64,000 bases of DNA. It comes from Christensenella sp. UBA5489 (GTDB lineage: Bacteria > Bacillota > Clostridia > Christensenellales > UBA1242). A program made the translations under genes and the position numbers. The DNA lies in contig DIPL01000014.1 of assembly GCA_002424095.1 (NCBI GenBank), positions 43,415 through 107,414 of the forward strand, read 5' to 3'. Each line of letters begins with the position of its first letter. The stretch's first letter is position 1. The notes under the pieces were generated by a model that was not told the DNA's origin, ran no database searches, and saw nothing but the letters and a program-made list of their open reading frames with translations. Shown here piece by piece: positions 8,239 through 18,359 of this stretch.

Positions 8239-10527
8239 GTGAATAGTAATAAATCAAGTAGTACGAAATTTTTATATTGGATTTTAATTGCGTTGCTGAT
8301 TATTTTCGTTGTTTTTTCGTTCTCAGGCACAGCAACACACGGAAAAAAGGTTTTTTACAACGAAGCAATTGAACATTTTGAAAAAAATGAAATTGAAATG
8401 TGGTATGTAATTGGCAGTAATAAGGTAATTTTCAAACTTACTGATGCAGCGGACTCACAAATTGAAATAGATGAGTTTCCTGCCAAAGCGGATTTTTTTA
8501 TTACATTTAATTCGCACGAATATGACAACTTACTTGAAACATATGGAACCCTTTATTATGGTTCAGAACCTCCCGCAGGCTCATGGCTAGACTATATATA
8601 TCCTGTGTTGATGATTGGACTCGGCATTGCACTTGTATATTTTATGTTTAAAATGTTTAGTGGTAAGGGCAGTGGAGCACTTTCTTTCGGAAGAAGTCGT
8701 GCAAAACCTATTACGAACATCAAGGTTAAATTTTCCGATATTGCAGGAGCAGATGAAGAAAAAGCTGAACTTGAAGAAATTGTTGATTTTTTAAAAACGC
8801 CATCAAAATTCACAGAACTCGGAGCACGTATTCCAAAAGGAGTGCTTTTAGTAGGTCCTCCGGGAACAGGAAAAACTTTGCTTGCAAGGGCAGTTGCCGG
8901 TGAAAGTGAAGTACCGTTTCTTTCAATAAGTGGTTCAGATTTTGTTGAAATGTTTGTTGGTGTTGGTGCATCACGTGTACGCGATCTTTTTGAGCAAGCA
9001 AAAAAGAGCAGTCCGTGTATAATTTTTATTGACGAAATAGATGCCGTTGGACGACAACGTGGTGCAGGATTAGGTGGCAGTAATGATGAGCGAGAACAAA
9101 CACTTAATCAACTCCTTGTGGAACTTGATGGCTTTGAATCTAATCAAGGCATAATTGTTCTTGCCGCAACTAATAGAGTCGACATTCTCGACCCTGCACT
9201 TTTGCGACCAGGTAGATTTGACCGCCAAATATTTGTTCATCGCCCTGATGTGAAAGGTAGAGAAGGAATTTTGCGAATTCACGCAAAAAATAAACCATTG
9301 GATGATGAAGTAAACTTTACGACACTTGCACGACTAACAAGTGGCTTCACAGGTGCAGATATTGAAAATATGCTTAATGAAGCGGCAATTTTAGCAGCAA
9401 GAGCAAATCGACCACGAATTTTAATGCAAGATATTACAGAAGGTATTAATAAAGTAATAATGGGACCTCAAAAACGAAGCAAACACGTAAGTGCAAAAGA
9501 TAAGCAAAACACTGCTTATCACGAATCAGGGCATGCAATTCTTTTCAATAAATTAAAATATGTTGAAGATGCTCAGGAAGTATCCATAATTGCACGTGGA
9601 ATGGCAGCAGGCTATACTTTACGCCTACCTGAAAATGATGACGATTTCTTAACTTATAATAAGTTAAATGACCTTATTGCAAGTTTAATGGGCGGCCGCA
9701 TTGCCGAAGAATTAATATTCAAAGATGTATCTGTCGGTGCGTCACACGACATCCAACAAGCAACTAAAATTGCTCGAAAAATGGTTATGGAATATGGAAT
9801 GAGCAATAAATTCGGTTTTATGGGCTTTGATTCTGATGCTGAAGTTTTTATTGGTAGGGATTATCATTCACGTATGCAACATTCCGATAAAACCGCCAGC
9901 GAAATTGATATAGAAATCAAACGGATTTTAGATTTCAACTTTGAAAGAGCAAAGAAAATATTAAGTGATAATATAGAATTGCTTCACAATATGTCAAAAC
10001 TTTTGCTTGAAAAAGAAACAATTTATAAGCAAGAAGTTGATATGTTGGTTGAAGGTAAAAGCGTGGAAGAAATCATAGAACATATGGATAAACAGGAAAA
10101 AGCACGTAAAACAAAGGCGGAAAAAGGCAGAAAGGAAAAAGAAGAACAAAACAAATTGCGTGAACTTGAAATGAAAGTCAGAACAAGTGAAGTTTTCTTA
10201 AAGCACGGCATTATATCAGAACAGGAACATAAAAACATTGTAAAATTAAGAGATGATTATTTGAAAGTGATAGAATTAAAAAAGGCAGAAGAGACAAAAG
10301 CGACAGAAATATTACCTTCGGAAAAAAAGCAGTCAAAAACAGAAAAGCCAAAAACAGCAGAAACAAAATCAACAGAAAAGAAAAGCAAGGCAGAAAATAA
10401 AAAAATTAGCAAAAGTTCAAAAGTTGATGAAGATAAAAAGAAAAAAACGAATTCGAAGAGCAAGTCAACGACAAAAACCAAAACAAAATCACCGTCAAAA
10501 CCAAAAGATAGCGATAAAAAAGATTAA
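8239..10527 (+). CDS. ftsH: ATP-dependent zinc metalloprotease FtsH
   Basis: A 762-residue membrane-anchored AAA+ protease that degrades misfolded membrane proteins and short-lived regulators. Two membrane segments (residues 11-30 and about 118-140) flank a short external domain. The AAA domain has Walker A GPPGTGKT (206-213), pore motif FVGVG (239-243), Walker [10 protein letters not shown] (D265, E266) and a second region of homology [15 protein letters not shown]. The zinc site is HESGH (428-432). Families usually end near 610-650 residues. Here about 120 extra residues form a charged coiled coil and then a Lys/Ser/Thr-rich tail. The start is GTG at 8239, after AGAGG. The next gene follows 32 bases downstream and may be co-transcribed. 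Confidence 0.96.
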   Translation: MNSNKSSSTKFLYWILIALLIIFVVFSFSGTATHGKKVFYNEAIEHFEKNEIEMWYVIGSNKVIFKLTDAADSQIEIDEFPAKADFFITFNSHEYDNLLETYGTLYYGSEPPAGSWLDYIYPVLMIGLGIALVYFMFKMFSGKGSGALSFGRSRAKPITNIKVKFSDIAGADEEKAELEEIVDFLKTPSKFTELGARIPKGVLLVGPPGTGKTLLARAVAGESEVPFLSISGSDFVEMFVGVGASRVRDLFEQAKKSSPCIIFIDEIDAVGRQRGAGLGGSNDEREQTLNQLLVELDGFESNQGIIVLAATNRVDILDPALLRPGRFDRQIFVHRPDVKGREGILRIHAKNKPLDDEVNFTTLARLTSGFTGADIENMLNEAAILAARANRPRILMQDITEGINKVIMGPQKRSKHVSAKDKQNTAYHESGHAILFNKLKYVEDAQEVSIIARGMAAGYTLRLPENDDDFLTYNKLNDLIASLMGGRIAEELIFKDVSVGASHDIQQATKIARKMVMEYGMSNKFGFMGFDSDAEVFIGRDYHSRMQHSDKTASEIDIEIKRILDFNFERAKKILSDNIELLHNMSKLLLEKETIYKQEVDMLVEGKSVEEIIEHMDKQEKARKTKAEKGRKEKEEQNKLRELEMKVRTSEVFLKHGIISEQEHKNIVKLRDDYLKVIELKKAEETKATEILPSEKKQSKTEKPKTAETKSTEKKSKAENKKISKSSKVDEDKKKKTNSKSKSTTKTKTKSPSKPKDSDKKD

Positions 10528-10559
10528 TCACTAAATGATAAGGAGAAAATAATATAATA

Positions 10560-11084
10560 ATGAAAAAGAAAATTGGAATTTTTATAGGGCTTGCTCTTGT
10601 TGCACTGCTCGTAATAACGGTTGTAGTTATGGCAATAGTTCAAGTCAACTATAAACCTGAAATTGCTGTGCCGAATAGCATAACCATTTTAAACAACGAA
10701 GGCAAATCGGTATACTCATCCCCCGACCATTCAGACGAAGTTTATGATGAAACTTTAAAACATTTTGAACAAAGTTTTAGTAGAAGTTTTCTTTCAGCAT
10801 TTTTTGCTGGACAGGTAAATAACTCTTTAAATATAGTGGAAACAACAGAATTACAGTCATTTACAGATTATAAAATAACATTGAAATACGAAGAAAATCA
10901 AGTTTTGAAAGAGAAAGAAGAAAAATATAATAATATCATAATTGGAGTAACGAATTCTGCGGAATATCAAGAAATCAGCATATATTTCCAGCAAGCCGCA
11001 AGCACGAATTATTATTATGTCCTTAAAACCTTTGTAAAACAAAATGTCTTTTTTGATTATTTAGAAACATTGACATATCTATAA
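10560..11084 (+). CDS. Membrane-anchored hypothetical protein downstream of ftsH
   Basis: A 174-residue protein with one N-terminal membrane segment (residues 5-28, KIGIFIGLALVALLVITVVV) and an external, mostly beta-strand domain. The segment has no lipobox, so it is an uncleaved anchor. I recognise no family. It follows ftsH by 32 bases and precedes a strong terminator, so it probably shares the ftsH transcript. A role as an FtsH modulator or substrate is only an inference from position. The AGGAG ribosome binding site lies about 14 bases before the ATG, longer than usual. Confidence 0.65.
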   Translation: MKKKIGIFIGLALVALLVITVVVMAIVQVNYKPEIAVPNSITILNNEGKSVYSSPDHSDEVYDETLKHFEQSFSRSFLSAFFAGQVNNSLNIVETTELQSFTDYKITLKYEENQVLKEKEEKYNNIIIGVTNSAEYQEISIYFQQAASTNYYYVLKTFVKQNVFFDYLETLTYL

Positions 11085-11107
11085 AAAAAGTTAAATATTA
11101 AATTTTT

Positions 11108-11138
11108 TCCGATGAAAAATAATTTCGTCGGATTTTTT
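11108..11138 (+). terminator. Rho-independent terminator after the ftsH unit
   Basis: TCCGATGAAA (11108-11117) pairs with TTTCGTCGGA (11123-11132) across a 5-base loop and is followed by six T residues. Confidence 0.9.
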
Positions 11139-11246
11139 ATTTATTTCTAGAAGTTTTTCTTTTTAAATTTTTTGCTACGTAACCATTGCCTTAGATTGTA
11201 AACATTCAAAATGAAATTTCATATTATGCAATGGAGGCAATTATTT

Positions 11247-12107
11247 TTGAATTATTATATTGATTTAACAGATAAAAGAAATATTTACATTTTTAAAATG
11301 TTACAAAATATGGGACATAATGTCCAAAGTTTTTTATTTAAAAATCAGAAAAAAGATATGGCTGAAAATAAAATACAGATGGAAAACCCAATGATAAAAT
11401 TTCCTAAAAGGCAAGCAAGTTTAAAATATGAAAACATAGTCATTTTTTCGCCTGCAAAAAAATTTACCGAAAACGAAATTGATGAGTTGCCAAAAAATTC
11501 ACTGATTTTTGGCGGCAGCCTAATAAAAAACAATTTAGCAAAACTTGAAAGCAGGAATATAAAATATATAAATTTTCTCGATAATGATGATTTTGTAGTT
11601 AGAAATGCAAAACTTACCGCAGAAGGGATTCTGGCACTTTTGATAAGTAACACTGAAAAATCTATTTTTGAAAACAAAATTTTGATTTTAGGTAGCGGTC
11701 GTGTCGGAATGGCAACCGCAGCATTATTGAACAAACTTGATTTAAACACCGATATTGCAATTTTTCATAATGATAAGTTTGCAGTGGCGAGTTTTTATGG
11801 CAAAAATGTTGTTTTTGAAAATCAATTATTCGAACGAATAGGGCAGTATGATGTCATAATAAACACAGTTCCTTTCAAAATTTTAAAAGACGAGTTTTTA
11901 TCAAAAATTAATAATAACGCAATAATTCTTGAAGTTGCTTCGACAAATTGCCTAGAAAAAGACCTTTTAAAAGATTATAAATTTAAATATATTCCTTCAC
12001 CTGCATTGCCGCAGCGATACAGCGCAGAAAGTGCAGCAGGAATAATGTTGGAGGTAATTTTAAAATTTATAAAACAACAAGGGCAAGAAAAAACATTAGA
12101 AAAATAA
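11247..12107 (+). CDS. dpaA: Dipicolinate synthase subunit A (SpoVFA)
   Basis: Subunit A of the enzyme that oxidises the lysine-pathway intermediate dihydrodipicolinate (or its hydrated form) to dipicolinic acid in the mother cell, for loading into the spore core. It has an N-terminal flavodoxin-like part and a C-terminal Rossmann domain with the NAD loop LILGSGRVGMATAALL, then DVIINTVPFKIL and SPALPQRYSAESAAGIML, as in Bacillus SpoVFA. The frame is open from ATG 11211, but I prefer TTG at 11247 (286 residues): a perfect GGAGG (11233-11237) lies nine bases before it, while neither upstream ATG has a ribosome binding site. It is followed by dpaB, asd and dapA, the same order as the Bacillus spoVF region without dapG. 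Confidence 0.9.
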   Translation: MNYYIDLTDKRNIYIFKMLQNMGHNVQSFLFKNQKKDMAENKIQMENPMIKFPKRQASLKYENIVIFSPAKKFTENEIDELPKNSLIFGGSLIKNNLAKLESRNIKYINFLDNDDFVVRNAKLTAEGILALLISNTEKSIFENKILILGSGRVGMATAALLNKLDLNTDIAIFHNDKFAVASFYGKNVVFENQLFERIGQYDVIINTVPFKILKDEFLSKINNNAIILEVASTNCLEKDLLKDYKFKYIPSPALPQRYSAESAAGIMLEVILKFIKQQGQEKTLEK

Positions 12108-12125
12108 ATTTAAACGGAGAAAAAA

Positions 12126-12701
12126 TTGAAAACTACAACAATAGGATTTGCAATAACCGGTTCGTTTTGCACGTTATCTACAATAATTGATGTTATAAAA
12201 AATCTCATAAAAGAAGAAAAATATAAAATAATTCCAATATTTTCATTTAATGTGGCATCACAAGATACGCGCTTTTTCAAAGCGGAAGACTTTAAAAATG
12301 AAATAAAAAAAATCACGGATTATGAGCCAGTGAATTCTCTTCAAGCTGCGGAACCATTAGGACCGAGTGGCGTAATTGATGTTATGGTAGTTGCACCCTG
12401 CACAGGGAATACGCTTGCAAAACTTGCAAATGGCATAACCGATACACCAGTTACAATGGCGGTAAAATCACAATTAAGAAATAATAACCCCGTGGTCTTA
12501 GCGATTTCAACCAATGACGGATTAGGGCTAAATTTAAAAAATATAGGCATATTATTAGCATCAAAAAATATATATTTTGTGCCATTCGGACAGGATAATC
12601 CAGAAGGTAAACCAAATTCTTTGGCTTCGGACTATTCATTGATTGGAAAAACAATTAAAGAGGCAAAAAACGGTCATCAATTACAACCAATAATTCAATA
12701 A
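12126..12701 (+). CDS. dpaB: Dipicolinate synthase subunit B (SpoVFB)
   Basis: A 191-residue flavoprotein-fold subunit of dipicolinate synthase. The signature is TTTIGFAITGSFCTLSTI at the N-terminus, then VMVVAPCTGNTLAKLANGIT and a C-terminal stretch VPFGQDNPEGKPNSLASDY. The family is related to the phosphopantothenoylcysteine decarboxylase-type flavoproteins but here serves as the partner of DpaA. The start is TTG at 12126, eight bases after CGGAG. It lies 18 bases after dpaA and 50 bases before asd. In Bacillus the operon is read by SigK in the mother cell. I cannot point to a SigK promoter here. Confidence 0.92.
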   Translation: MKTTTIGFAITGSFCTLSTIIDVIKNLIKEEKYKIIPIFSFNVASQDTRFFKAEDFKNEIKKITDYEPVNSLQAAEPLGPSGVIDVMVVAPCTGNTLAKLANGITDTPVTMAVKSQLRNNNPVVLAISTNDGLGLNLKNIGILLASKNIYFVPFGQDNPEGKPNSLASDYSLIGKTIKEAKNGHQLQPIIQ

Positions 12702-12751
12702 TTTAATTAAAGTAATTTTAAAAACAAACGATATAAATAGGAAAAAGAAAA

Positions 12752-13870
12752 ATGAGTTTAAATAAAGAAAAAAAACATAACATTGCCGTAGTAGGAGCAA
12801 GCGGTCTTGTCGGAAGAAAAATACTTCAAATTTTAGAAGAATACAAAATAAAAATAAATAAATTATACTTATTTTCGTCGCCGAAAAGCGCTGGAAATTT
12901 AATTTATTTTAATAAGAAATCTTATAAATTAATTGAACTTAACAAGCCAAATATTGACAAAATTAAAAATATTGATTATGTATTTTTTGCAGCAGGTGGT
13001 GTTGTTTCAAAAGAATATGTGAGTATTTTTGTTGATAAAGGAGCGACTGTTATAGATAATTCCAGTCGATTTAGAATGGTCGAAGGAGTGCCTTTGGTAG
13101 TTCCCGAAGTCAATCCTGAAACGTTAAAAAACAAAAAAATAATTTCTAACCCTAATTGCAGCACGATTCAAGCCGTCGTTGCACTTGCTCCACTGCATAA
13201 ACGTTATAAAATTAAAAGAATTATTTTCTCGACATATCAAGCAGTTAGTGGTGCGGGAGAGCGAGGAGGCGAGGATTTAAAAAATCAAATTTTAGAATAT
13301 TCTAATAAAACCGCACAAAATGACAAAAACAAAAAAAGCACTAAATTGAATAAAAAATCAAGTCAAAATATGACTTTAAAAAATGATTCAAAAAGTCAAG
13401 CAGTTGCTTTTCAATATCCTATATTTAACAACATACTCCCACATATTGACGTTTTTTGTGTAGACGGCTATACTCGTGAAGAATATAAAATGATTAATGA
13501 AACACGAAAAATTTTAAACGACCCTGATATTAAAATTTCAGCAACCGCTGTTCGTGTACCTATTTTTAATTGTCATTGCGAAAGTATTAATGTCGAATTC
13601 GAAAAGCAATGCGACTTAAACGAAATTAAAAAAATTTTTTCAAATACAAAAGGCATTGTTTTGCTGGATGACACTTCAAAAAATATATATCCAATGCCAA
13701 ATATGTGTGTTGATAAAGATGAAGTTTTTGTCGGAAGAATAAGAATTGATGAAACCGTTCCAAGTGGCGTCAATTTATTTGTCGTTGCCGATAATCTAAG
13801 GAAAGGTGCGGCAACAAATGCTGTACAAATTTTACAGATTTTAATAGATAAAAAATTAAAGAAGTTTTAG
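12752..13870 (+). CDS. asd: Aspartate-semialdehyde dehydrogenase
   Basis: A 372-residue enzyme that reduces aspartyl phosphate to aspartate semialdehyde, the branch point to lysine, diaminopimelate, threonine and dipicolinate. Visible features are the NADP loop VVGASGLVGRKIL (13-25), the catalytic Cys136 in ISNPNCSTIQ, the substrate-binding region YQAVSGAGERG and the C-terminal EVFVGRIRIDE. It is about 35 residues longer than usual because of a Lys/Asn/Ser-rich insert at about residues 185-216 that looks like a flexible surface loop. The ATG has an AGGAAAAAG site. It is in one strand group with dpaAB and dapA, so aspartate semialdehyde feeds directly to DapA and dipicolinate. Confidence 0.94.
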   Translation: MSLNKEKKHNIAVVGASGLVGRKILQILEEYKIKINKLYLFSSPKSAGNLIYFNKKSYKLIELNKPNIDKIKNIDYVFFAAGGVVSKEYVSIFVDKGATVIDNSSRFRMVEGVPLVVPEVNPETLKNKKIISNPNCSTIQAVVALAPLHKRYKIKRIIFSTYQAVSGAGERGGEDLKNQILEYSNKTAQNDKNKKSTKLNKKSSQNMTLKNDSKSQAVAFQYPIFNNILPHIDVFCVDGYTREEYKMINETRKILNDPDIKISATAVRVPIFNCHCESINVEFEKQCDLNEIKKIFSNTKGIVLLDDTSKNIYPMPNMCVDKDEVFVGRIRIDETVPSGVNLFVVADNLRKGAATNAVQILQILIDKKLKKF

Positions 13871-13938
13871 ATTTAGAAATAGAATAATTAATTGAGATAT
13901 TCAGTTAATTAAAACAAAAGTAAAAAGGAATATTAAAA

Positions 13939-14826
13939 ATGAAGAATGAAATATTTAGAGGGAGTGCGACAGCACTTGTAACACCGTTTACGAAAACGGG
14001 AGATATAAATTATGAAGTCTTAAAAGAATTAATAAATTTTCAAATACAAAATCAAACAAAAGCATTGATTATTTTAGGAACAACGGGCGAAGCGGCGACA
14101 ATTTCTTTAAAAGAAAAAATTGAAATTGTTAAATGTGCCGTACAACACGTGAACAGACGAGTTCCTGTTATAATTGGTTCGGGCAGTAACGACACAAAAG
14201 TTGCAATTCAAAATAGTCGTATTTTTGAAAAATTAGGAGCAGATGCTTTACTTGTTGTAACTCCATATTATAATAAAAGCACACAAAATGGTCTTGTTTC
14301 ACATTTTACAGCAATTGCGGATAATGTAAACATTCCAATTATTTTATATAATGTGCCAAGTCGCACAGGTGTTAATATCTCACCGCAAACGGTTAAAAAG
14401 TTGAGTGAACATAATAACATTGTTGCAATCAAAGAGGCTTCGGGAAATTTGGAGCAGATTATTGAAATCGCAAGGTTATGTGGCGATGAAATGACAATTT
14501 ATAGCGGCGATGATGCACTTATATTACCAATTTTAAGCGTTGGCGGTCGGGGAGTAATTGGCGTTACCAACAACATTGCACCAGCGTTAGTAAATAAATT
14601 ATGTGAAACTTTTTTTGAAAACAAAATTAAAATTAGTCGTGAAATTCAGTGTAATTTAAATCCGTTAATCAAGGCATTATTTATGGAAGTTAATCCGATA
14701 CCAGTTAAAACCGCATTGAATTTAATGAATAAAAATGCGGGAGATGTACGACTTCCGTTGACACCAATGGAAGAAGAAAATATTCATAAATTAAAAACGG
14801 AAATGCAAAAATTCAATCTTTTATGA
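13939..14826 (+). CDS. dapA: 4-hydroxy-tetrahydrodipicolinate synthase
   Basis: A 295-residue TIM-barrel aldolase that condenses pyruvate with aspartate semialdehyde. Its product is the precursor of both diaminopimelate and dipicolinate. Key residues can be read: the Schiff-base Lys165 in IVAIKEASGN, Tyr137 in IILYNVPSRTG, and Thr48-Thr49 in LGTTGEAAT. The length is normal. The start ATG has AAGGA upstream. It is the last gene of the dpaA-dpaB-asd-dapA group. Its stop lies only eight bases from the stop of the convergent lysC gene, so no separate terminator fits between them. Confidence 0.95.
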   Translation: MKNEIFRGSATALVTPFTKTGDINYEVLKELINFQIQNQTKALIILGTTGEAATISLKEKIEIVKCAVQHVNRRVPVIIGSGSNDTKVAIQNSRIFEKLGADALLVVTPYYNKSTQNGLVSHFTAIADNVNIPIILYNVPSRTGVNISPQTVKKLSEHNNIVAIKEASGNLEQIIEIARLCGDEMTIYSGDDALILPILSVGGRGVIGVTNNIAPALVNKLCETFFENKIKISREIQCNLNPLIKALFMEVNPIPVKTALNLMNKNAGDVRLPLTPMEEENIHKLKTEMQKFNLL

Positions 14827-14834
14827 TAAATATT

Positions 14835-16349
14835 TTATGCTTTTGAAAGAAACAGCAACTTATTTATAATTTTTATAGCATTTTCAAAATGGCGATTTTC
14901 AACGGCAATAATAATATTCGAGCCGTTGGAATTAATTTTTACATATAAAACTTCTATATTTTTAATATTTAAGCATAAAAACAATCTCTTAAAAATTTGA
15001 CTATTTAAAATAATCTTTTCGCCAACAATTGCAATAAGAGAAACATCTTTTTTAAGTGAAATTTCCAAGAAATCCAAAGTTTTGAAATGTTCGATAAATT
15101 CCTTTTCATCGCATTTTATCTCGTTTTGATTAAAAAATAAATCTATAAAATCAACATTTGCGTCAAATTGTATTGATGAAATATTTAAATCATTTAAGAT
15201 TTTAAAAACTTGAAAGAAATATTCGACTTCATTATATTCCATAATTTTCTTTATTTTCAAGTGAACCTGATTTCTCTTTCCCGTTATGGCTTTTACCATA
15301 TCAACGTTTTTTGAATTGATATAATTTCCAATTTTTGTTCCTTGTTTTTCTGGCTCAAAAATGCTTTTTATTACAATTGGAATGTTTTTTTTGCGGGCAG
15401 GGAGAACAGTGTCAGGATGTAGAATTTTTGAGCCCATATAAGAAAGTTGTCTGAGTTCGTTAAAAGTTATTTCGCGTATATTTAAATGTGATTTTACAAT
15501 TTTTGGGTCGCAGGACATCAAACCGTCGACATCTTTCCAATTCTCATATAAATCTGCATTAATTGCAGCTGCAATCAAACTCGCTGTATAATCGCTACCG
15601 CCACGAGAAAAAGTTAAAATTTGTCCATTTGGTAATTGTCCATAAAAACCTGGGACAATAACGCCACGTCTTTTTTTACTTGTAGGTGACAAATTCCGTC
15701 TTTTATATTTTGTCAATTTATTGCGAATAAGTTTATTTGTTTTTATAAAATCAAGTTCACCGTCATTATTAAATTTTATAATGTCAATGGCATCTACGAA
15801 CTCGAAATTTAAAATTTCAGCCATTATTTTTGCCATCAGAAATTCGCCACGAGAAGCAATAAAACTTTTAAAATTATCACAATAAATATGTTTTTGATTT
15901 ATTTCAAATTTGTTTTGATTTTTGCATATATTAATTATTTCTTTAATATTAAAAACATCATTACTAATCGTTGCCTCATTTAATTTAAAATGTTCAATAA
16001 TTTCAATAAAGATTTTTTCAATTTTCAATAAAACTTTATCGCAAATACTGCTGTTATCATAATCATTATTGTTACAATTATGTTTATTATTCTCTAAACT
16101 TTCGCAACATTCGTAAAGTAAATCTGTTATTTTTTTATCATTCTCATTTGACTGACCAGGTGCAGAAACAACAATGATTTTTCTATTTGCGTCGTTTTTT
16201 ATCACATCAATAACTTTTTCTATATTTTGCGGATTTGCCATACAAACTCCGCCAAATTTTGCGACAATAAGTTGTTTTTTAGGCTTTTTATCTATAAAAT
16301 AAAAAGACTTTTTTTCATCAGTATTTTTTAAGCTTTGCATTATAATCAT
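14835..16349 (-). CDS. lysC: Aspartate kinase
   Basis: A 504-residue aspartokinase, the first step of the aspartate family pathway. The N-terminal kinase domain has KFGGVCMAN at about residue 31, FIASRGEFL, and the aspartate-binding SRGGSDYTASLIAAA. Two ACT domains follow (about 350-504) and are the expected site of feedback control. The first motif is unusual: the family has KFGG followed by Thr/Ser-Ser, here Val-Cys. An Asn/Asp-rich insert (NNKHNCNNNDYDN) lies near residue 95. Two in-frame ATGs (16349 and 16340) are possible starts and neither has a ribosome binding site. It is convergent with dapA and downstream of the ytxC-like gene. I saw no lysine riboswitch. Confidence 0.88.
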   Translation of the reverse strand: MIIMQSLKNTDEKKSFYFIDKKPKKQLIVAKFGGVCMANPQNIEKVIDVIKNDANRKIIVVSAPGQSNENDKKITDLLYECCESLENNKHNCNNNDYDNSSICDKVLLKIEKIFIEIIEHFKLNEATISNDVFNIKEIINICKNQNKFEINQKHIYCDNFKSFIASRGEFLMAKIMAEILNFEFVDAIDIIKFNNDGELDFIKTNKLIRNKLTKYKRRNLSPTSKKRRGVIVPGFYGQLPNGQILTFSRGGSDYTASLIAAAINADLYENWKDVDGLMSCDPKIVKSHLNIREITFNELRQLSYMGSKILHPDTVLPARKKNIPIVIKSIFEPEKQGTKIGNYINSKNVDMVKAITGKRNQVHLKIKKIMEYNEVEYFFQVFKILNDLNISSIQFDANVDFIDLFFNQNEIKCDEKEFIEHFKTLDFLEISLKKDVSLIAIVGEKIILNSQIFKRLFLCLNIKNIEVLYVKINSNGSNIIIAVENRHFENAIKIINKLLFLSKA

Positions 16350-16399
16350 TATACTTTTTAGTATAGTTTTTTGTTAAAATTTTTAAAATGGATTTTATA

Positions 16400-17182
16400 T
16401 TAAAAATTAATTTCTCCCTTTTTAATTTTTATTGTTTTTAAATTTAATTTTTCTTGCTTTATAACAATTCTCTTTTCAAAAATTTTTTCCAAAAATTCAT
16501 GTCGTTTTTTTGAATACCAGTTGATTTTTCGTGGAGATAATTCCAAGAGTTTAGAAACCAAAACACATTCATTCTCAATTTCATAATTTATATTTGGCAA
16601 GAATTCAAAATCACTGTTAAGAAGTGAAATTTTGTCGCCTTGGAAAACAACATTAATTTCATCAAAAGAAACTTCAATATTATCAATTAAAAATCTTAGA
16701 AGTTCCAAAAAAGCGTCATCGCTAAGTAAATAAGTACTATTATCATTGGCAATTTTCAAAAGTTCTTGCCATTTTTCACGCACTGTTTGCAATTTAAAAT
16801 AAAAAAACGACTCAATGTATAAACTGTCATCCAAAATCAATTGACGGTTAATCAAAAACCTATCGGTCTCTCTATCAAAACTCACAAGTGCTTTTTTAAA
16901 AGTATGCAACTCAAGTATAGTTTTTCGTGGAAATTTCAAATTTTTTCCTAAAAAATCTTCTTTAATAAAAGTGCAGATAGCATTTGTGAGAATGTCAGAG
17001 ATATGATAACAAAGTCTTGTTTTTTCAACGTCTTCGCAGGCAATAACAATATTAATTTTGCCAGTTTGTTCATAAGAAGTTATAACGCCAGCGACTTCTT
17101 CAACCTTTGTTTTAAGATTAGAAAAAATATATTTCGCCATATCGACTTTATCGTTTTCCATTCCCATAGAAAATTCCCACAT
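16400..17182 (-). CDS. ytxC: YtxC-like sporulation protein
   Basis: A 260-residue protein with the layout of the YtxC family of spore formers: a basic/acidic N-terminal half, then the central signature LILDDSLYIESFFYFKLQTV, which corresponds to the family's 'F-I-N-F-R-L-K' helix, then LLRFLIDNIEVSFDEINVVF. Its biochemical role is unknown. The family is tied to sporulation by expression and distribution in Bacillus and Clostridia. It precedes lysC on the same strand by 50 bases. An AGGAGA site lies about 12 bases before the chosen ATG. A start at the Met six or eight codons in is also possible. Confidence 0.65.
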   Translation of the reverse strand: MWEFSMGMENDKVDMAKYIFSNLKTKVEEVAGVITSYEQTGKINIVIACEDVEKTRLCYHISDILTNAICTFIKEDFLGKNLKFPRKTILELHTFKKALVSFDRETDRFLINRQLILDDSLYIESFFYFKLQTVREKWQELLKIANDNSTYLLSDDAFLELLRFLIDNIEVSFDEINVVFQGDKISLLNSDFEFLPNINYEIENECVLVSKLLELSPRKINWYSKKRHEFLEKIFEKRIVIKQEKLNLKTIKIKKGEINF

Positions 17183-17433
17183 ATGATAAATATTCTCCTA
17201 AAATATTTTATGCAAGGAAATTAAAAATACTCAACTTTTTTGAGATTTAGTAACTAATTAAAAAATTGGACATAATACAGTTTGAATTGAATTTTTAAGT
17301 GAATAGAATTAATAAAAAATCATTTGACTTTTTTGTAATTAATTGTAATAATAAAAAGTAAAAGAAATATAATTATAATTTTATATTTTTGATATACTAA
17401 ACTAATGATGTTTAAAAATTCTAAGGTTAAAAT

Positions 17434-18288
17434 ATGAAAAAAATCATAATGTCTCTCATTTTATCTTTACTCGTTGGCACATCATCGATTTTTTTTGCTT
17501 CCTGTGCCTGTTCAGCCCAAATTGAAGACCATAGCATTATAACGACATCATCAAATATTCAAAAGGGCACGGTTAGTATAGGTGGCATATATAAAACGAA
17601 CGATACGGTAACTTTAAGTGCATTAGCAAAAAACGGTTATCAATTTATTTCGTGGATAAAAGGCGATTTAATTGTCTCCTATGAATCGGAATTTTCTTTT
17701 ATTGCAAGCCGTGAAACCGAAGGAAAATACACCGCATTATTTACCACCGATGAACTTGAATTTTTTATGATTAAAGAAATATCATATGATATTGCAGGTT
17801 TAGAGATGTCTGATGACGAAAGTTCTTTAAATAAAGTAAATTTCATTGAAATAGAAAGTGGGACAACTTCGGGTCTATATCAGCTACTTGGAAACTTTGA
17901 CGGTGCAATTGCTGACAATACAGGAAACTTTTCAACAAAGGATTTTTCATTGCAAGAAAAAATATTTTATTTAGATAAAGAATATCATTTTGTGGCAGAC
18001 TTTGAATATGAATATATAAATAATCTCACAAGCACAAAAGATAAGAATAGCTTAAATGCAAAATTCAGCATTGATTTCAAAAATTTAAATAACGGAGAAG
18101 TGAACGGTAACACAAAAACATATACTGGCACTAACTATACAATAACGCAGACCAATGAGAGTGAGTCAGTATATGAAATTAATGTTACGTATACAAAACT
18201 CGCAAAACCAACGGGCTGGAATGATGAAAGCATCCACTCGTTAAATATAAAATTTTCCTATCCGTTTAATTCCGATGAACAACAATAA
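17434..18288 (+). CDS. Lipoprotein with an InlB B-repeat-like domain
   Basis: A 284-residue exported protein. The signal peptide (residues 1-23) ends in a lipobox, FASC, making Cys24 the lipid anchor. Residues about 40-105 form one divergent InlB B-repeat-like domain (GTVSIGGIYKTNDTVTLSAL, then NGYQFISWIKGD and a closing GKYTALFT), a fold common in Gram-positive surface proteins. The remaining 180 residues are beta-rich and not recognised. It stands alone, convergent with asnB. A ligand or adhesive role is possible but not shown. Confidence 0.75.
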   Translation: MKKIIMSLILSLLVGTSSIFFASCACSAQIEDHSIITTSSNIQKGTVSIGGIYKTNDTVTLSALAKNGYQFISWIKGDLIVSYESEFSFIASRETEGKYTALFTTDELEFFMIKEISYDIAGLEMSDDESSLNKVNFIEIESGTTSGLYQLLGNFDGAIADNTGNFSTKDFSLQEKIFYLDKEYHFVADFEYEYINNLTSTKDKNSLNAKFSIDFKNLNNGEVNGNTKTYTGTNYTITQTNESESVYEINVTYTKLAKPTGWNDESIHSLNIKFSYPFNSDEQQ

Positions 18289-18359
18289 AAAATAAAAACG
18301 GACATTTTATCAGTCAGAATATAGATAAGTTTTAAGAAACTTATTCACTCATTACTTTT

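Noticed and set aside
18320..18350. Hairpin between the lipoprotein gene and asnB
   Set aside because: The stem around ATAAGTTT/AAACTTAT is AT-only and lacks an adjoining T tract, so I do not call it a terminator.
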